Shown here: in pieces, positions 1 through 7,055 of the stretch
Numbering within the stretch: position 1 is the stretch's first letter
Layout of the letters: every line of letters begins with the position of its first letter
NCBI GenBank assembly: GCA_036503065.1
Contig: DASXXM010000280.1
Location: 1-21,328, forward strand
Source of the DNA: DATEPR01 sp036503065
GTDB taxonomy: Bacteria; Actinomycetota; Actinomycetes; Mycobacteriales; Pseudonocardiaceae
Reading direction: 5' to 3'
Length of the DNA: 21,328 nt
Notes under the pieces: model-generated
Seen by the model: the letters and a program-made list of their open reading frames with translations, nothing else
Database searches by the model: none
What the model was told of the DNA's origin: nothing
Translations under genes and position numbers: made by a program

Positions 1-2
1 CT

Positions 3-92
3 GGTAAGACCATGAATCTGACACTGACCCAAGGAAAGGAGTATCAGGGGCTCGAAGAGTTGGGACCTGGTGTCGCTGTGAAGTACTACTGA
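3..92 (+). CDS. C-terminal end of an unidentified protein (5' end outside window)
   Basis: An open frame runs from the window edge to a TGA at 90-92 and encodes about 29 residues ending in GPGVAVKYY. An internal ATG lies at 12, but it has no ribosome-binding site, so this is more likely the tail of a longer gene than a complete one. I do not recognise the family. Its GC content is about 51% (46 of 90 bases), well below the GC-rich genes beside it, and it uses AT-richer codons such as aat, tat, caa and gaa. It converges on rdgB and overlaps its stop by 7 nt. It is not part of the mycobacterial gene order that starts with the next gene, so a synteny break lies here. Confidence 0.45.
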   Translation, partial: GKTMNLTLTQGKEYQGLEELGPGVAVKYY

Positions 93-691
93 CCGGCCAG
101 TGTCCGTAAGACGGGAAGCAACAGGCGTAGGGCGCGGCCTCGGTGGGACTGGCCGTCTTTCTCCGCTGCGGACATCTCCGCGGATGTGATCTCGTAGCCG
201 TAGGGGACGAAGATCGGGTCGTAGCCGAAGCCGTTGGTGCCTCGGGACTCGCGGATCAGGGTGCCGCGCCATTCCCCGCGCACCGCGGTTTCGGTGCCGT
301 CCGGGGTGACCAGGGCCGCCGCGCACACGAACGCGGCGCCGCGTCGTTCGTCGGGGACGTCTCGTAGTTGGGCCAGTACCAGGTCGAGGTTTGCCTTGTC
401 GTCGCCGTGGCCGCCGGCCCAGCGGGCGGACAGGACGCCGGGCATGCCGTTCAGGGCGTCGACCGCGAGGCCGGAGTCGTCGGCGATGGTGGGCAGGCCG
501 GTGGCTGCGACCGCGTCCCTGGCCTTGGCCACTGCGTTCTCCTCGAACGTGGCGCCGGTTTCCGGCGCCTCCGGGTACTCCGGTACGTCGGCCAGGCCGA
601 GCACGGTGATACCGGCCACATGCTCGGCTGTCAGGATTCGGTTCAGTTCGGCCAGTTTCTTGGTGTTTCTACTGGCGACCAGGAGTTTCAC
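86..691 (-). CDS. rdgB: RdgB/HAM1 family XTP/dITP pyrophosphatase
   Basis: House-cleaning nucleotide pyrophosphatase that hydrolyses dITP, XTP and similar deaminated purine triphosphates to monophosphates, keeping them out of DNA and RNA. The 201-residue product is family-typical: it opens with KLLVASRNTKKLAEL, has the E-N-A-x-x-K-A segment (TFEENAVAKARDA), the core ADDSGLAVDALNGMPGVLSA and the C-terminal GTNGFGYDPIF motif with a following SHRGRAL. The start is GTG at 689-691, overlapping the rph stop in a GTGA arrangement, so translation is probably coupled. This rph-rdgB pairing is conserved in actinobacteria (Rv1340-Rv1341). Identification is secure. Confidence 0.96.
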   Translation of the reverse strand: MKLLVASRNTKKLAELNRILTAEHVAGITVLGLADVPEYPEAPETGATFEENAVAKARDAVAATGLPTIADDSGLAVDALNGMPGVLSARWAGGHGDDKANLDLVLAQLRDVPDERRGAAFVCAAALVTPDGTETAVRGEWRGTLIRESRGTNGFGYDPIFVPYGYEITSAEMSAAEKDGQSHRGRALRLLLPVLRTLAGQ

Positions 692-1452
692 CTGCCCTTC
701 CTCGTGGGCTCCGGCAGTTCGCCCGGGTAGGGCAGGGCGAGTGCCTCCAGCTGTTTGCCGGTCAGTTCGGCGCAGCCGGCCAGGGCCAGGTCCAGCATCT
801 TGTCCAATGTGGACCTGGTGAACGTGGCGCCCTCGCCGGTGCCCTGGACCTCGACCAGGGTGCCGGTGTCGGTGGCAACCACGTTCATGTCGACCTCCGC
901 CCTCGAGTCCTCCTCGTAGGGGAGGTCGAGGCGCACCCGGCCGTCGACAACGCCGACGCTGACCGCGGCCACCGAGCAGGACAGGGGCTGTGGGTCGGCC
1001 AGTCGGCGCGCGGCGCCGAGCCACGTGATGGCGTCCGCCAGGGCCACGTACGCGCCGGTGATCGCGGCGGTCCTGGTGCCGCCGTCGGCCTGGAGCACGT
1101 CGCAGTCGATCATGATCGTGTTCTCGCCGAGCGCGGCCAGGTCGATGCAGGCGCGCAGGGAACGGCCGATCAGGCGGCTGATCTCGTGGGTTCGGCCGCC
1201 GACCCGGCCCTTGACCGACTCGCGGTCCGACCGGGTGTTCGTGGCCGACGGGAGCATCGCGTACTCGGCGGTCAGCCAGCCGAGGCCGGACCCGGTCCGC
1301 CAGCGTGGCACGCCGTCGCTGACGCTGGCGGCGGCCAGCACGCGGGTGTTGCCGAATTCGACCAGCACCGATCCGGCCGGCCACTTCTGGAAGCCCCTGG
1401 TGATCTTGACATCGCGGAGTGCGTCATCACTGCGTCCATCGGCTCGTAGCAC
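688..1452 (-). CDS. rph: Ribonuclease PH
   Basis: Phosphorolytic 3'-5' exoribonuclease that trims tRNA 3' ends using phosphate and releases nucleoside diphosphates. The 254 residues match the whole family: an N-terminal RADGRSDDALRDVKITRGF motif, a SDRESVKGRVGGRTHEISRL basic segment for RNA and hexamer contacts, and the active-site stretch IDCDVLQADGGTRTAAITGA. The tail is the usual length. The start is GTG at 1450-1452; a TAGGCT box lies exactly 6 nt upstream (1459-1464), suggesting a leaderless transcript from a promoter internal to the larger minus-strand cluster. The gene after it, rdgB, overlaps by 4 nt. The upstream neighbour in the mycobacterial order, the Rv1339-type phosphodiesterase, is separated here by an inserted plus-strand gene. 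Confidence 0.97.
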   Translation of the reverse strand: MLRADGRSDDALRDVKITRGFQKWPAGSVLVEFGNTRVLAAASVSDGVPRWRTGSGLGWLTAEYAMLPSATNTRSDRESVKGRVGGRTHEISRLIGRSLRACIDLAALGENTIMIDCDVLQADGGTRTAAITGAYVALADAITWLGAARRLADPQPLSCSVAAVSVGVVDGRVRLDLPYEEDSRAEVDMNVVATDTGTLVEVQGTGEGATFTRSTLDKMLDLALAGCAELTGKQLEALALPYPGELPEPTRKGR

Positions 1453-1458
1453 GCGGCT

Positions 1459-1464
1459 AGCCTA
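1459..1464 (-). promoter_or_regulatory. -10 box of rph, leaderless-type
   Basis: TAGGCT on the minus strand ends exactly 6 nt before the GTG start of rph. TANNNT at this distance places the transcription start at or next to the start codon, as in actinobacterial leaderless mRNAs. No clear TTGACN -35 box is visible. Inference from motif and spacing. Confidence 0.55.
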
Positions 1465-1505
1465 GAGCGACCTGACCAACCGACCCGGGAACAGGGGGGC
1501 CGCTC

Positions 1506-2045
1506 GTGAGTGGACTGTTCACCGTGGCCGGCCTGCCGGCGCATCCGCTGCTGGTGGACGCCGTCGCGGTGCTGCTGCCCCTGGCCGCGGTGTGCTCGGT
1601 CTGCCTCGCCGTGCACCGGGGAGCGCGCCGCCGGTTCGGCTGGCCGGTGCTGGTGCTGACCGCGGTCGGGGTGCTCGCGGTACCGCTGGCGGCGGCGACC
1701 GGCGACCAGTTGCGCAACCACCTGCCCGCGCCGGACCCGCTGCTGGCCCGGCACGAGGCGCTGGGCGAACTGCTGCTGCCCTACGCCCTCGGCTTCGGCG
1801 TCGCCGTGCTGCTGCTCGTGGTGGCCGGCAAGCTCGCCGACCGGGAACGCGCGGCGACCAACCGCGCCGAGCACCCCGACACGGCCCCGGACACCGACCG
1901 GGCCGGCGCGGTGTCCACGCTGTGGCGGCGGACCTCGGTGCTGGCGTCGGTGCTGGTGATCGGCATGTCCGTGGTCACCACGGTGGACGTGGTCCGGATC
2001 GGCACCACCGGCGCGCAGGCGGTCTGGCACGGCGTGGCGCACTAG
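1506..2045 (+). CDS. DUF2231-like integral membrane protein
   Basis: A 179-residue membrane protein of unknown function. It opens with a GLPAHPLLVDAVAVLLPLAA segment, which resembles the G-x-P-x-H-P-h-h-V signature at the start of DUF2231 membrane proteins. Hydrophobic segments lie near residues 14-35, 45-63, 88-108 and 145-165, so about four membrane passes are likely, with a short charged loop (about 110-140) rich in Asp, Thr and Ala. I chose GTG at 1506 because a G-rich ribosome-binding stretch lies just upstream (1493-1499) and the family signature begins close after it. It is transcribed divergently from rph and converges on the phosphodiesterase gene, sharing a CTAG in which each strand reads TAG. 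It interrupts an otherwise conserved minus-strand cluster. Confidence 0.7.
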   Translation: MSGLFTVAGLPAHPLLVDAVAVLLPLAAVCSVCLAVHRGARRRFGWPVLVLTAVGVLAVPLAAATGDQLRNHLPAPDPLLARHEALGELLLPYALGFGVAVLLLVVAGKLADRERAATNRAEHPDTAPDTDRAGAVSTLWRRTSVLASVLVIGMSVVTTVDVVRIGTTGAQAVWHGVAH

Positions 2046-2812
2046 ACGTCGTACGACACCCTCGGCTCGGCCAGCACGATCTCGCCCGGGAACGCGGCCC
2101 GTGCCTCGGCGAACACGGCGTCCCGATCGGTCCACGGCGGCACGTGGGTCAGGATCAGGCGGCCGACATTCGCCTTCGCGGCCAGTTCCCCTGCCTGGCG
2201 ACCGGACAGGTGCAGGTCCGCCGGCCGGTCGGCGGCGTGCGTCCAGGACGCCTCGGCCAGGAGGGTGTCCACGCCGTCGGCCAACGTGGCCAGCGCGTCG
2301 CACGGGCCGCTGTCGCCGGTGTAGCAGAGCGACCGGCCGTCGTGCTCGAACCGCAGGCCGTAGGCCTCGCACGGGTGAGCCACCTGGGCCGTGGTGACCG
2401 TGAGCTCCCCGACTGGCGTCGGACTGCCTTCGTATGGGCGAAAATCGTACACGTCTGATAAATCGGTCACGGCCATTTCCGCCACGTTGGGTGCGTAGGC
2501 CGCGGCGAACCGCCCCGGTGCGTCGGCCGGGCCGTATACCGGGAGCCGGTGCACGGTGGGGTCCAGCGGCGGTGTGGGGTGGTAGCGGCGTAGCACGGTC
2601 AACGCGCTGAAGTCCGCGCAGTGGTCGGGATGCAGGTGGGAGAACAGCAGCGCGTCCAGCGCGAACGGGTCGTACAGGGTCTGTAGCACGGCCAGCGTGC
2701 CGTAGCCGAGGTCGACCACCAGCCGGGTGACACCGGCCTCGATCAGGTAACCGGACGTGGCGGTGTTCGGGCCGGGAGCGCTGCCGGCGCAGCCGAGAAC
2801 GGTGAGGCGCAC
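2042..2812 (-). CDS. Metallo-beta-lactamase-fold phosphodiesterase (Rv1339 type)
   Basis: A 256-residue metallo-beta-lactamase-fold hydrolase related to RNase Z and to M. tuberculosis Rv1339, which is reported to degrade cyclic AMP. Zinc ligands are visible: SHLHPDHCAD (H59, H61, D63, H64), a histidine in VAHPCEAYG, the aspartate in CYTGDSG and the late ILTHVPPW histidine. There is no signal peptide, so it is expected in the cytoplasm. The start is GTG at 2810-2812, immediately before RLTVLGCAGS, the usual beginning of the family. It lies 24 nt after murI on the same strand, the same order as Rv1338-Rv1339. The fold is certain; cyclic-nucleotide specificity is inferred from synteny. Confidence 0.88.
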   Translation of the reverse strand: MRLTVLGCAGSAPGPNTATSGYLIEAGVTRLVVDLGYGTLAVLQTLYDPFALDALLFSHLHPDHCADFSALTVLRRYHPTPPLDPTVHRLPVYGPADAPGRFAAAYAPNVAEMAVTDLSDVYDFRPYEGSPTPVGELTVTTAQVAHPCEAYGLRFEHDGRSLCYTGDSGPCDALATLADGVDTLLAEASWTHAADRPADLHLSGRQAGELAAKANVGRLILTHVPPWTDRDAVFAEARAAFPGEIVLAEPRVSYDV

Positions 2813-2836
2813 GCCGACCAGCTTGACACGAGTCGA

Positions 2837-4081
2837 TCAGCTTGACACCACACCCGGACCATCCGTCGTCAGATCAAGCCCCGCGTCAGGGTGCACCACC
2901 ACCGGGTTCGGCCGGTCACGGGTTCGGACTGGTTCGGCTGGCGACGGGTTCGGGCGGCCACGCGGTTCGGGCGGCCAGGACGCCAGGCTGTCCCTGATCG
3001 ACGGGACGGATGGCCCGAGAAACCGCTGTGCCAGTTTCGCGAACGGCTGCGCGGGCCTGGTCGAGCGGAACTCGTGCACCGGCGCGGTCGGGCCCGGCGC
3101 GGCCAGCAGGTCCAGCTCGGTCAGTACCCGGAGCACGTCCTTCGCGGTCTCCTCCGCGCTGGACACCAGCGTGACCGAGTCGCCCATCACGAGCTGGATG
3201 ACGCCGGTGAGCAGCGGATAGTGCGTGCAGCCAAGGACGACGGTGTCCACGTCCGCCCGGTGCAGCGGCTCGAGATACGCCTGCGCGAGGCCGAGCACCT
3301 GCCGGCCGCTGGTGATGCCGCGCTCGACGAAGTCCGCGAACTGCGGGCACGCCACGCTCGTCACCCGCACGTCCCGCGCGGCGGCGAAGCTGTCCTCGTA
3401 GGCGCGGGATCGGATGGTGCCCTCGGTGCCGATGACGCCGATCCGGCCGGACCGGGTGGTGTGCACCGCGCGGCGGACTGCCGGGATGATCACCTCGACC
3501 ACGGGTATCCGGTAGCGCTCGCGGGCATCCCGGAGGCTGGCCGCCGACGCCGTATTGCACGCGATGACCAGCAGTTTCACCCCGCTGGCAACCAGCTCGT
3601 CGGTGATCGCCATGGCGTACTCGCGGACCTGGGCGATCGGCCGCGGGCCGTAGGGAGCGCGTGCGGTGTCGCCGACGTAGCGGACACGTTCGGCGGGCAG
3701 TTGGTCCAGTACGGCTCGCGCTACCGTCAGCCCACCCACACCGGAGTCGAAGATGCCGATGGGGGTTGCGGGGTCGGCGTCGGCGGGTTGCGGCCTGCGG
3801 GTGGATTGTGGCTTTGTGGAAGCGGAATCCGTGGGTTGCCGCTCGCGGGTGGTGGTGGGTTGCGGCACTGCGTGATCGGCGGGATGCGGCTCGCGGGCGT
3901 CGGCGTGTCGCGGCGTTGTGGGAGCTGCGGGTTGCGGCTCGCGGGCGGTCGGGTGGTCGCGAGCGCGGGCTGCTCTTTCATCGCTGAACGAACGGGACCG
4001 GGTGATTTGCTCCCGGCTTCGGAGTTGATCACCTGATCGTGTGAGAGTCTCGTGGCTCGGTGGCTGATCCGCCGACGTCAT
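2837..4081 (-). CDS. murI: Glutamate racemase with long N- and C-terminal extensions
   Basis: Cytoplasmic cofactor-independent racemase supplying D-glutamate for peptidoglycan. The core, about residues 107-362, has IGIFDSGVGGLTVA (D112, S113), GDTARAPYG, catalytic cysteine C175 in IACNTASA and C285 in LGCTHYPLL. At 414 residues the protein is about 140 longer than usual. The first 105 residues are extra: residues 13-34 come from a 64-bp dispersed repeat, and from R47 a 16-residue unit (R-E-P-Q-P-A...) recurs at R63, R79 and R95. About 50 low-complexity residues with repeated P-N-P follow the core. The ATG start overlaps the rhomboid stop (ATGA), which supports translation of the extension; an internal GTG at codon 72 (3866-3868) is the only plausible later start I see, and it still keeps part of the extension. 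Confidence 0.93.
   Translation of the reverse strand: MTSADQPPSHETLTRSGDQLRSREQITRSRSFSDERAARARDHPTAREPQPAAPTTPRHADAREPHPADHAVPQPTTTRERQPTDSASTKPQSTRRPQPADADPATPIGIFDSGVGGLTVARAVLDQLPAERVRYVGDTARAPYGPRPIAQVREYAMAITDELVASGVKLLVIACNTASAASLRDARERYRIPVVEVIIPAVRRAVHTTRSGRIGVIGTEGTIRSRAYEDSFAAARDVRVTSVACPQFADFVERGITSGRQVLGLAQAYLEPLHRADVDTVVLGCTHYPLLTGVIQLVMGDSVTLVSSAEETAKDVLRVLTELDLLAAPGPTAPVHEFRSTRPAQPFAKLAQRFLGPSVPSIRDSLASWPPEPRGRPNPSPAEPVRTRDRPNPVVVHPDAGLDLTTDGPGVVSS
2905..2970 (-). repeat. Five GGTTCGG heptamers in the murI 3' end
   Basis: The plus strand has GGTTCGG starting at 2905, 2921, 2931, 2947 and 2964 (CCGAACC on the coding strand). They lie in the low-complexity tail of murI, which encodes recurring Pro, Asn and Arg residues after the enzymatic core. 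The spacing is irregular (10-17 nt), so this is a degenerate microrepeat rather than a clean tandem array. Confidence 0.7.
3779..3943 (-). repeat. 48-bp tandem repeat within murI 5' region
   Basis: On the coding strand four units begin at 3943, 3895, 3847 and 3799, each exactly 48 nt apart. Each starts with a near-identical segment of about 18 nt (CGCGAGCCGCAACCCGCC in the best-matching form), followed by a more diverged remainder. The units encode 16 residues beginning with Arg: REPQPA, REPHPA, RERQPT and RRPQPA. The last unit is cut short by the start of the MurI core. The strict period keeps the frame open. Confidence 0.85.
3981..4044 (-). repeat. 64-bp hairpin-forming dispersed repeat, copy 1 (inside murI)
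   Basis: This 64-bp segment matches 20950-21013 at 55 of 64 positions without gaps, in opposite orientation. A 29-bp stretch in its right half is identical in both copies. The element contains two overlapping dyads: CCGGG-N9-CCCGG and a longer pairing of GATCAGGTGAT with ATCACCCGGTC (one mismatch, one G-T wobble). Here it codes for MurI residues 13-34 (core TRSG...REQITRSRS). Weaker, C-rich similarity continues for about 55 bp beyond its end in both copies. Confidence 0.85.
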
Positions 4082-4746
4082 GCCGTGAAGTTACCCGGCA
4101 AGGTCAACGTGGTCTGGCTGGTGCCGGCCGTCGTGGCTGGTCGGTTCGCCCTGGCTACCAGCCACGCGCACAGCACGCCGGCCAGCGCGCCGAACAGGTG
4201 GCCCTGCCACGAGATGTCGGCGCGGCCCGGGAGCAGGCCCCACAGCACGCTGCCCCAGTAGAAGAGCAGGACCAGCGCCACCACGATCTGCCCGAAACTG
4301 CGATTGAAGATGCCCCTGACCAGCAGGAACATCAGCCAACCGAAGGCAACCCCGGACGCGCCGACGGTCACGGCGCCGCTCGGCGAGATCAGCCAGACAC
4401 CGACCCCGCTGACCAGCCAGATGGTCGCGGTGACCGCGATCCACGGGCCGATGCCGCCGGCCATGGCCAGGAACCCGAACACCAGCACCGGCACGGTGTT
4501 GGCGAACAGGTGGGCCCAGCTCACGTGCAGCAACGGCGCCCAGATGATCCCGATCAGCCCGGACAGCGACCGCGCATGAATGCCGTCGTTGTCAAGGGAC
4601 CCGTGGAAGAAGCCGGCGTTGGCCAGCTCGATGAGGTAGAGCACGGCGGTGAACGCCGTGATGACCACCGCGGCCCGCAGTGGGTGCGGCGGCAGGATGC
4701 GCTTCGCCGGGTTCGGGGTGGTCACGGCGGCCGGTGTGTTGTCCAC
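4078..4746 (-). CDS. Rhomboid family intramembrane serine protease
   Basis: A 222-residue polytopic membrane protein of the rhomboid family, which cleaves transmembrane substrates within the bilayer using a Ser-His dyad. S131 lies in the GASGVAFG motif and H183 in GHLFGALAG; HVSWAHLFANTVP supplies the H-x3-N oxyanion elements (H79, N83). Six hydrophobic segments are visible, the first at about residues 25-42. The start is GTG at 4744-4746, with a TAACCT box 7 nt upstream. It overlaps murI by 4 nt, the Rv1337-Rv1338 order, and heads the rhomboid-murI-phosphodiesterase run. Its substrate cannot be told from the sequence. Confidence 0.92.
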   Translation of the reverse strand: MDNTPAAVTTPNPAKRILPPHPLRAAVVITAFTAVLYLIELANAGFFHGSLDNDGIHARSLSGLIGIIWAPLLHVSWAHLFANTVPVLVFGFLAMAGGIGPWIAVTATIWLVSGVGVWLISPSGAVTVGASGVAFGWLMFLLVRGIFNRSFGQIVVALVLLFYWGSVLWGLLPGRADISWQGHLFGALAGVLCAWLVARANRPATTAGTSQTTLTLPGNFTA

Positions 4747-4753
4747 ACCATCG

Positions 4754-4759
4754 AGGTTA
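4754..4759 (-). promoter_or_regulatory. -10 box of rhomboid-murI-phosphodiesterase operon, leaderless-type
   Basis: TAACCT on the minus strand lies 7 nt before the GTG start of the rhomboid gene. The spacing fits a leaderless transcript. It is the likely main promoter for the rhomboid, murI and phosphodiesterase genes, since the intervals between them are short or overlapping. No convincing -35 was found. Confidence 0.5.
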
Positions 4760-4897
4760 CGAGCCGTTCGGGGGTGGTGGATCCGGAAAGACCCTGATTT
4801 TTCCCGAAGTCATTCCGTCGGGGTGTCCTCGCGCTCGGTCTCGTGCGCGTGTCGTCCCGAAGCATGATCCGAACGGGTGGCATGGCATCCTCCTGAC

Positions 4898-5761
4898 GTG
4901 AGCGAACTGGACATCGCGCTGCGCGGCGAGCCCACCCTCGGCGAGGGACCGACCTGGGATGTCGGCACGGGCACCCTGGTGTGGGTGGACATCCTCGGGA
5001 GCGCCGTGCACCGGTTCGATCCCGGCCCCGGCACGGACCAGGTGACCTCGGTGCCACAACACATCGGCGCGGCGAAGCCCCGGGTCGACGGTGGCCTGGT
5101 GCTCAACCTGCGGGACGGCGTCGGCCTGCTGGAGCCCGGCGGTGAGCTGCGCTGGCTGGTGTTCTGGGCGCGGGAGGGCATGCGCGGCAACGACGCGGCC
5201 GTCGATCCGGCCGGCAGGCTGTGGGCCGGCACAATGCGCTACGACCAGCAGCCCGGCGGCGGCTTCCTGGCCAGGGTCGGCACCGGCGGCCGGGCCACGG
5301 TCGTGTTGCCGGCGGTGTCGATCAGCAACGGGATCGGCTGGAGCCCGGACGAGAGCCGCATGTACTACGTTGACACGCCGACGCATCGGATCGACGTGTT
5401 CCACTTCGACGTGGCCACCGGCGAAGTGCGCGATCGCCGGCCGTTGACGGAGGTCCTGGACACCGACGGCGTGCCGGACGGCCTGTGCGTCGACGCGGAC
5501 GGCTGTGTCTGGGTCGCGGTCAACGGTGGCGGCCAGGTCCGCCGCTACACGCCGGACGGCGCGCTGGACCGGACCGTCGACGTGCCGGCGCGGCAGGTGA
5601 CGGCGTGCTGCTTCGGTGGTCCTGACCTGGCCGATCTCTACGTCACGACCGGCCGCGAACGCTTCACCGATGCCGACGCGGCAACCCAACCGCTGGCCGG
5701 ATCCCTTTTCGTGGCAACAGGAATCGGCCAAGGGCTGCCGTCGGCCCGGTTCCCCGGCTAG
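4898..5761 (+). CDS. SMP-30/gluconolactonase-like six-bladed beta-propeller hydrolase
   Basis: A 287-residue cytoplasmic protein of the SMP-30/regucalcin/gluconolactonase family, metal-dependent hydrolases that open sugar lactones. Metal ligands are at the expected places: E16 in LGEGPTWD, N144 in SISNGIGWSPD and D194 in GVPDGLCVDADG; the RGND segment (97-100) is typical of the substrate pocket. The length is normal for the family. I chose GTG at 4898 because a CATCCT box lies 6 nt upstream and the family motif follows soon after; an in-frame GTG at 4877 would add seven residues. It converges on cysM with a shared CTAG. It is absent from the mycobacterial version of this cluster, so it is probably an insertion. 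The substrate is unknown. Confidence 0.88.
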   Translation: MSELDIALRGEPTLGEGPTWDVGTGTLVWVDILGSAVHRFDPGPGTDQVTSVPQHIGAAKPRVDGGLVLNLRDGVGLLEPGGELRWLVFWAREGMRGNDAAVDPAGRLWAGTMRYDQQPGGGFLARVGTGGRATVVLPAVSISNGIGWSPDESRMYYVDTPTHRIDVFHFDVATGEVRDRRPLTEVLDTDGVPDGLCVDADGCVWVAVNGGGQVRRYTPDGALDRTVDVPARQVTACCFGGPDLADLYVTTGRERFTDADAATQPLAGSLFVATGIGQGLPSARFPG

Positions 5762-6708
5762 GCCCAGAGCTGGCCGTCGATGCGTTCGGCGGCCTCGTCC
5801 AGCGTGCCGGCGTAGGCGCCGGTGGACAGGTACTTCCAGCCCGCGTCGGCGACGATGAACGCGACGTCGGCGTCCTCGCCGGTGCCGGCGGCCTTCTCGG
5901 CCACCGCAAGGGCCGCGTGCAGGATCGCGCCCGTCGAGATGCCGGCGAAGATGCCCTCGGTCTCCAGCAGTTGCCTTGTGCGGCGCAACGCGTCCCGCGA
6001 ACCGACCGAGAACCGGCTGGTCAGCACGTCCGGGTCGTAGAGCTCGGGCACGAAACCCTCGTCCAGGTTACGCAGGCCGTACACGAGCTCGCCGTAGCGC
6101 GGTTCGGCGGCGATGATCTGCACGTCCGGCTTGTGCTCGCGCAGGTACCGGCCGACGCCGACCAGCGTGCCGGTGGTGCCCAGGCCGGCCACGAAATGGG
6201 TCAGCGTCGGCAGGTCACGCAGGATTTCCGGGCCGGTACCCCGATAGTGCGCGTCCGCGTTGGCCGGATTGCCGTACTGGTACAGCATCACCCAGTCGGG
6301 GTGCTCGGCCGCCAGCTTCTTGGCCATGGCGACCGCCTGGTTCGAACCACCGGCAGCCGGTGAGCTGATGATCTCCGCGCCGTAGGCCGTCAGGAGCTGC
6401 GTGCGCTCGATCGACGTGTTCTCCGGCATCACGCAGATCAGCCGGTAGCCCTTGAGCTTCGCGGCCATGGCCAGCGAGATACCGGTGTTGCCGGAAGTCG
6501 GCTCCAGCACGGTGCTCCCGGGCCGCAGCCGGCCGTCGGCCTCGGCCGCCTCGATCATGGCCAGCGCGGGCCGGTCCTTGACCGAGCCGGTCGGGTTGCG
6601 GTCCTCCAGCTTGGCCCACAACCGGACATTCGGGGCGGGCGACAGTCGGGGCAGGCCGACCAGCGGCGTGTCCCCCAACGAGTGCAGGAGTGACTCGTAC
6701 CGGGCCAC
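5758..6708 (-). CDS. cysM: CysM: O-phosphoserine-dependent cysteine synthase, CysO-linked
   Basis: PLP enzyme of the cysteine synthase family. The M. tuberculosis orthologue converts O-phosphoserine with thiocarboxylated CysO to a CysO-cysteine adduct. Features of the 316 residues: PLP lysine K44 in NPTGSVKDRPA, the EPTSGNTGISLAMA loop, GLGTTGTLVGVG phosphate-binding loop, EGIFAGISTGA and a C-terminus ending GQLWA, the flexible tail that closes over the active site in the mycobacterial enzyme. The start is GTG at 6706-6708, 2 nt after the cysO stop, implying translational coupling. The upstream cysO and nearby mec complete the pathway. Identification and pathway assignment are strong. Confidence 0.95.
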   Translation of the reverse strand: MARYESLLHSLGDTPLVGLPRLSPAPNVRLWAKLEDRNPTGSVKDRPALAMIEAAEADGRLRPGSTVLEPTSGNTGISLAMAAKLKGYRLICVMPENTSIERTQLLTAYGAEIISSPAAGGSNQAVAMAKKLAAEHPDWVMLYQYGNPANADAHYRGTGPEILRDLPTLTHFVAGLGTTGTLVGVGRYLREHKPDVQIIAAEPRYGELVYGLRNLDEGFVPELYDPDVLTSRFSVGSRDALRRTRQLLETEGIFAGISTGAILHAALAVAEKAAGTGEDADVAFIVADAGWKYLSTGAYAGTLDEAAERIDGQLWA

Positions 6709-6710
6709 GG

Positions 6711-6983
6711 TCAGCCGCCGGCGACCGCGGGCAGGATGGTCACGGTGTCGCCGTCGGCCACGGCGGCTTCGAGGCCACCGGAGAACCGCACGTCCTCGTC
6801 GTTGACGTACACGTTCACGAAACGGTGCAGCGCACCCTCCTTGACCAGCTTCGGCTTGAGGCCCGCGTGGTTGGCCTCGAGGTTGTCGATGACCTCGGCC
6901 ACGGTGGCGCCCTTCGCCTCGACGGACTTCTCGCCGCCGGTGTGGGTGCGCAGGATGGTCGGGATGGAAACGGTGACAGCCAT
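6711..6983 (-). CDS. cysO: CysO ubiquitin-like sulfur carrier protein
   Basis: A 90-residue beta-grasp protein of the MoaD/ThiS type whose C-terminal glycine is converted to a thiocarboxylate that donates sulfur to cysteine synthesis by CysM. It ends in AVAGG, the mature diglycine terminus, so it needs no trimming before activation. The segment RFVNVYVNDEDVRFSGGL and DGDTVTILPAVAGG are close to mycobacterial CysO. ATG at 6981-6983 has a GGAGG ribosome-binding site 8 nt upstream (6992-6996), unlike the leaderless genes around it. The activating E1-like enzyme (MoeZ in mycobacteria) is not in this window. Confidence 0.95.
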   Translation of the reverse strand: MAVTVSIPTILRTHTGGEKSVEAKGATVAEVIDNLEANHAGLKPKLVKEGALHRFVNVYVNDEDVRFSGGLEAAVADGDTVTILPAVAGG

Positions 6984-7027
6984 GCTGAAAACCTCCGCTC
7001 AGGTACCGATTAAGAAGACGCGCGGCG

Positions 7028-7050
7028 GCCCGCCGGGTATTCCGGCGGGC
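7028..7050 (-). terminator. Perfect 9-bp GC hairpin between mec and cysO
   Basis: GCCCGCCGG and CCGGCGGGC flank a 5-nt loop. On the transcribed strand it follows the mec stop by 5 nt and is followed by TCTTCTT rather than a clean U run. It could terminate or attenuate mec transcripts or stabilise a processed 3' end, leaving cysO-cysM at a different level. Confidence 0.5.
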
Positions 7051-7055
7051 GGGAC

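Noticed and set aside
3764..3943. Possible CRISPR-like array in the murI 5' region
   Set aside because: The 48-bp units are directly adjacent, degenerate, coding in frame and without unique spacers; this is a coding minisatellite.
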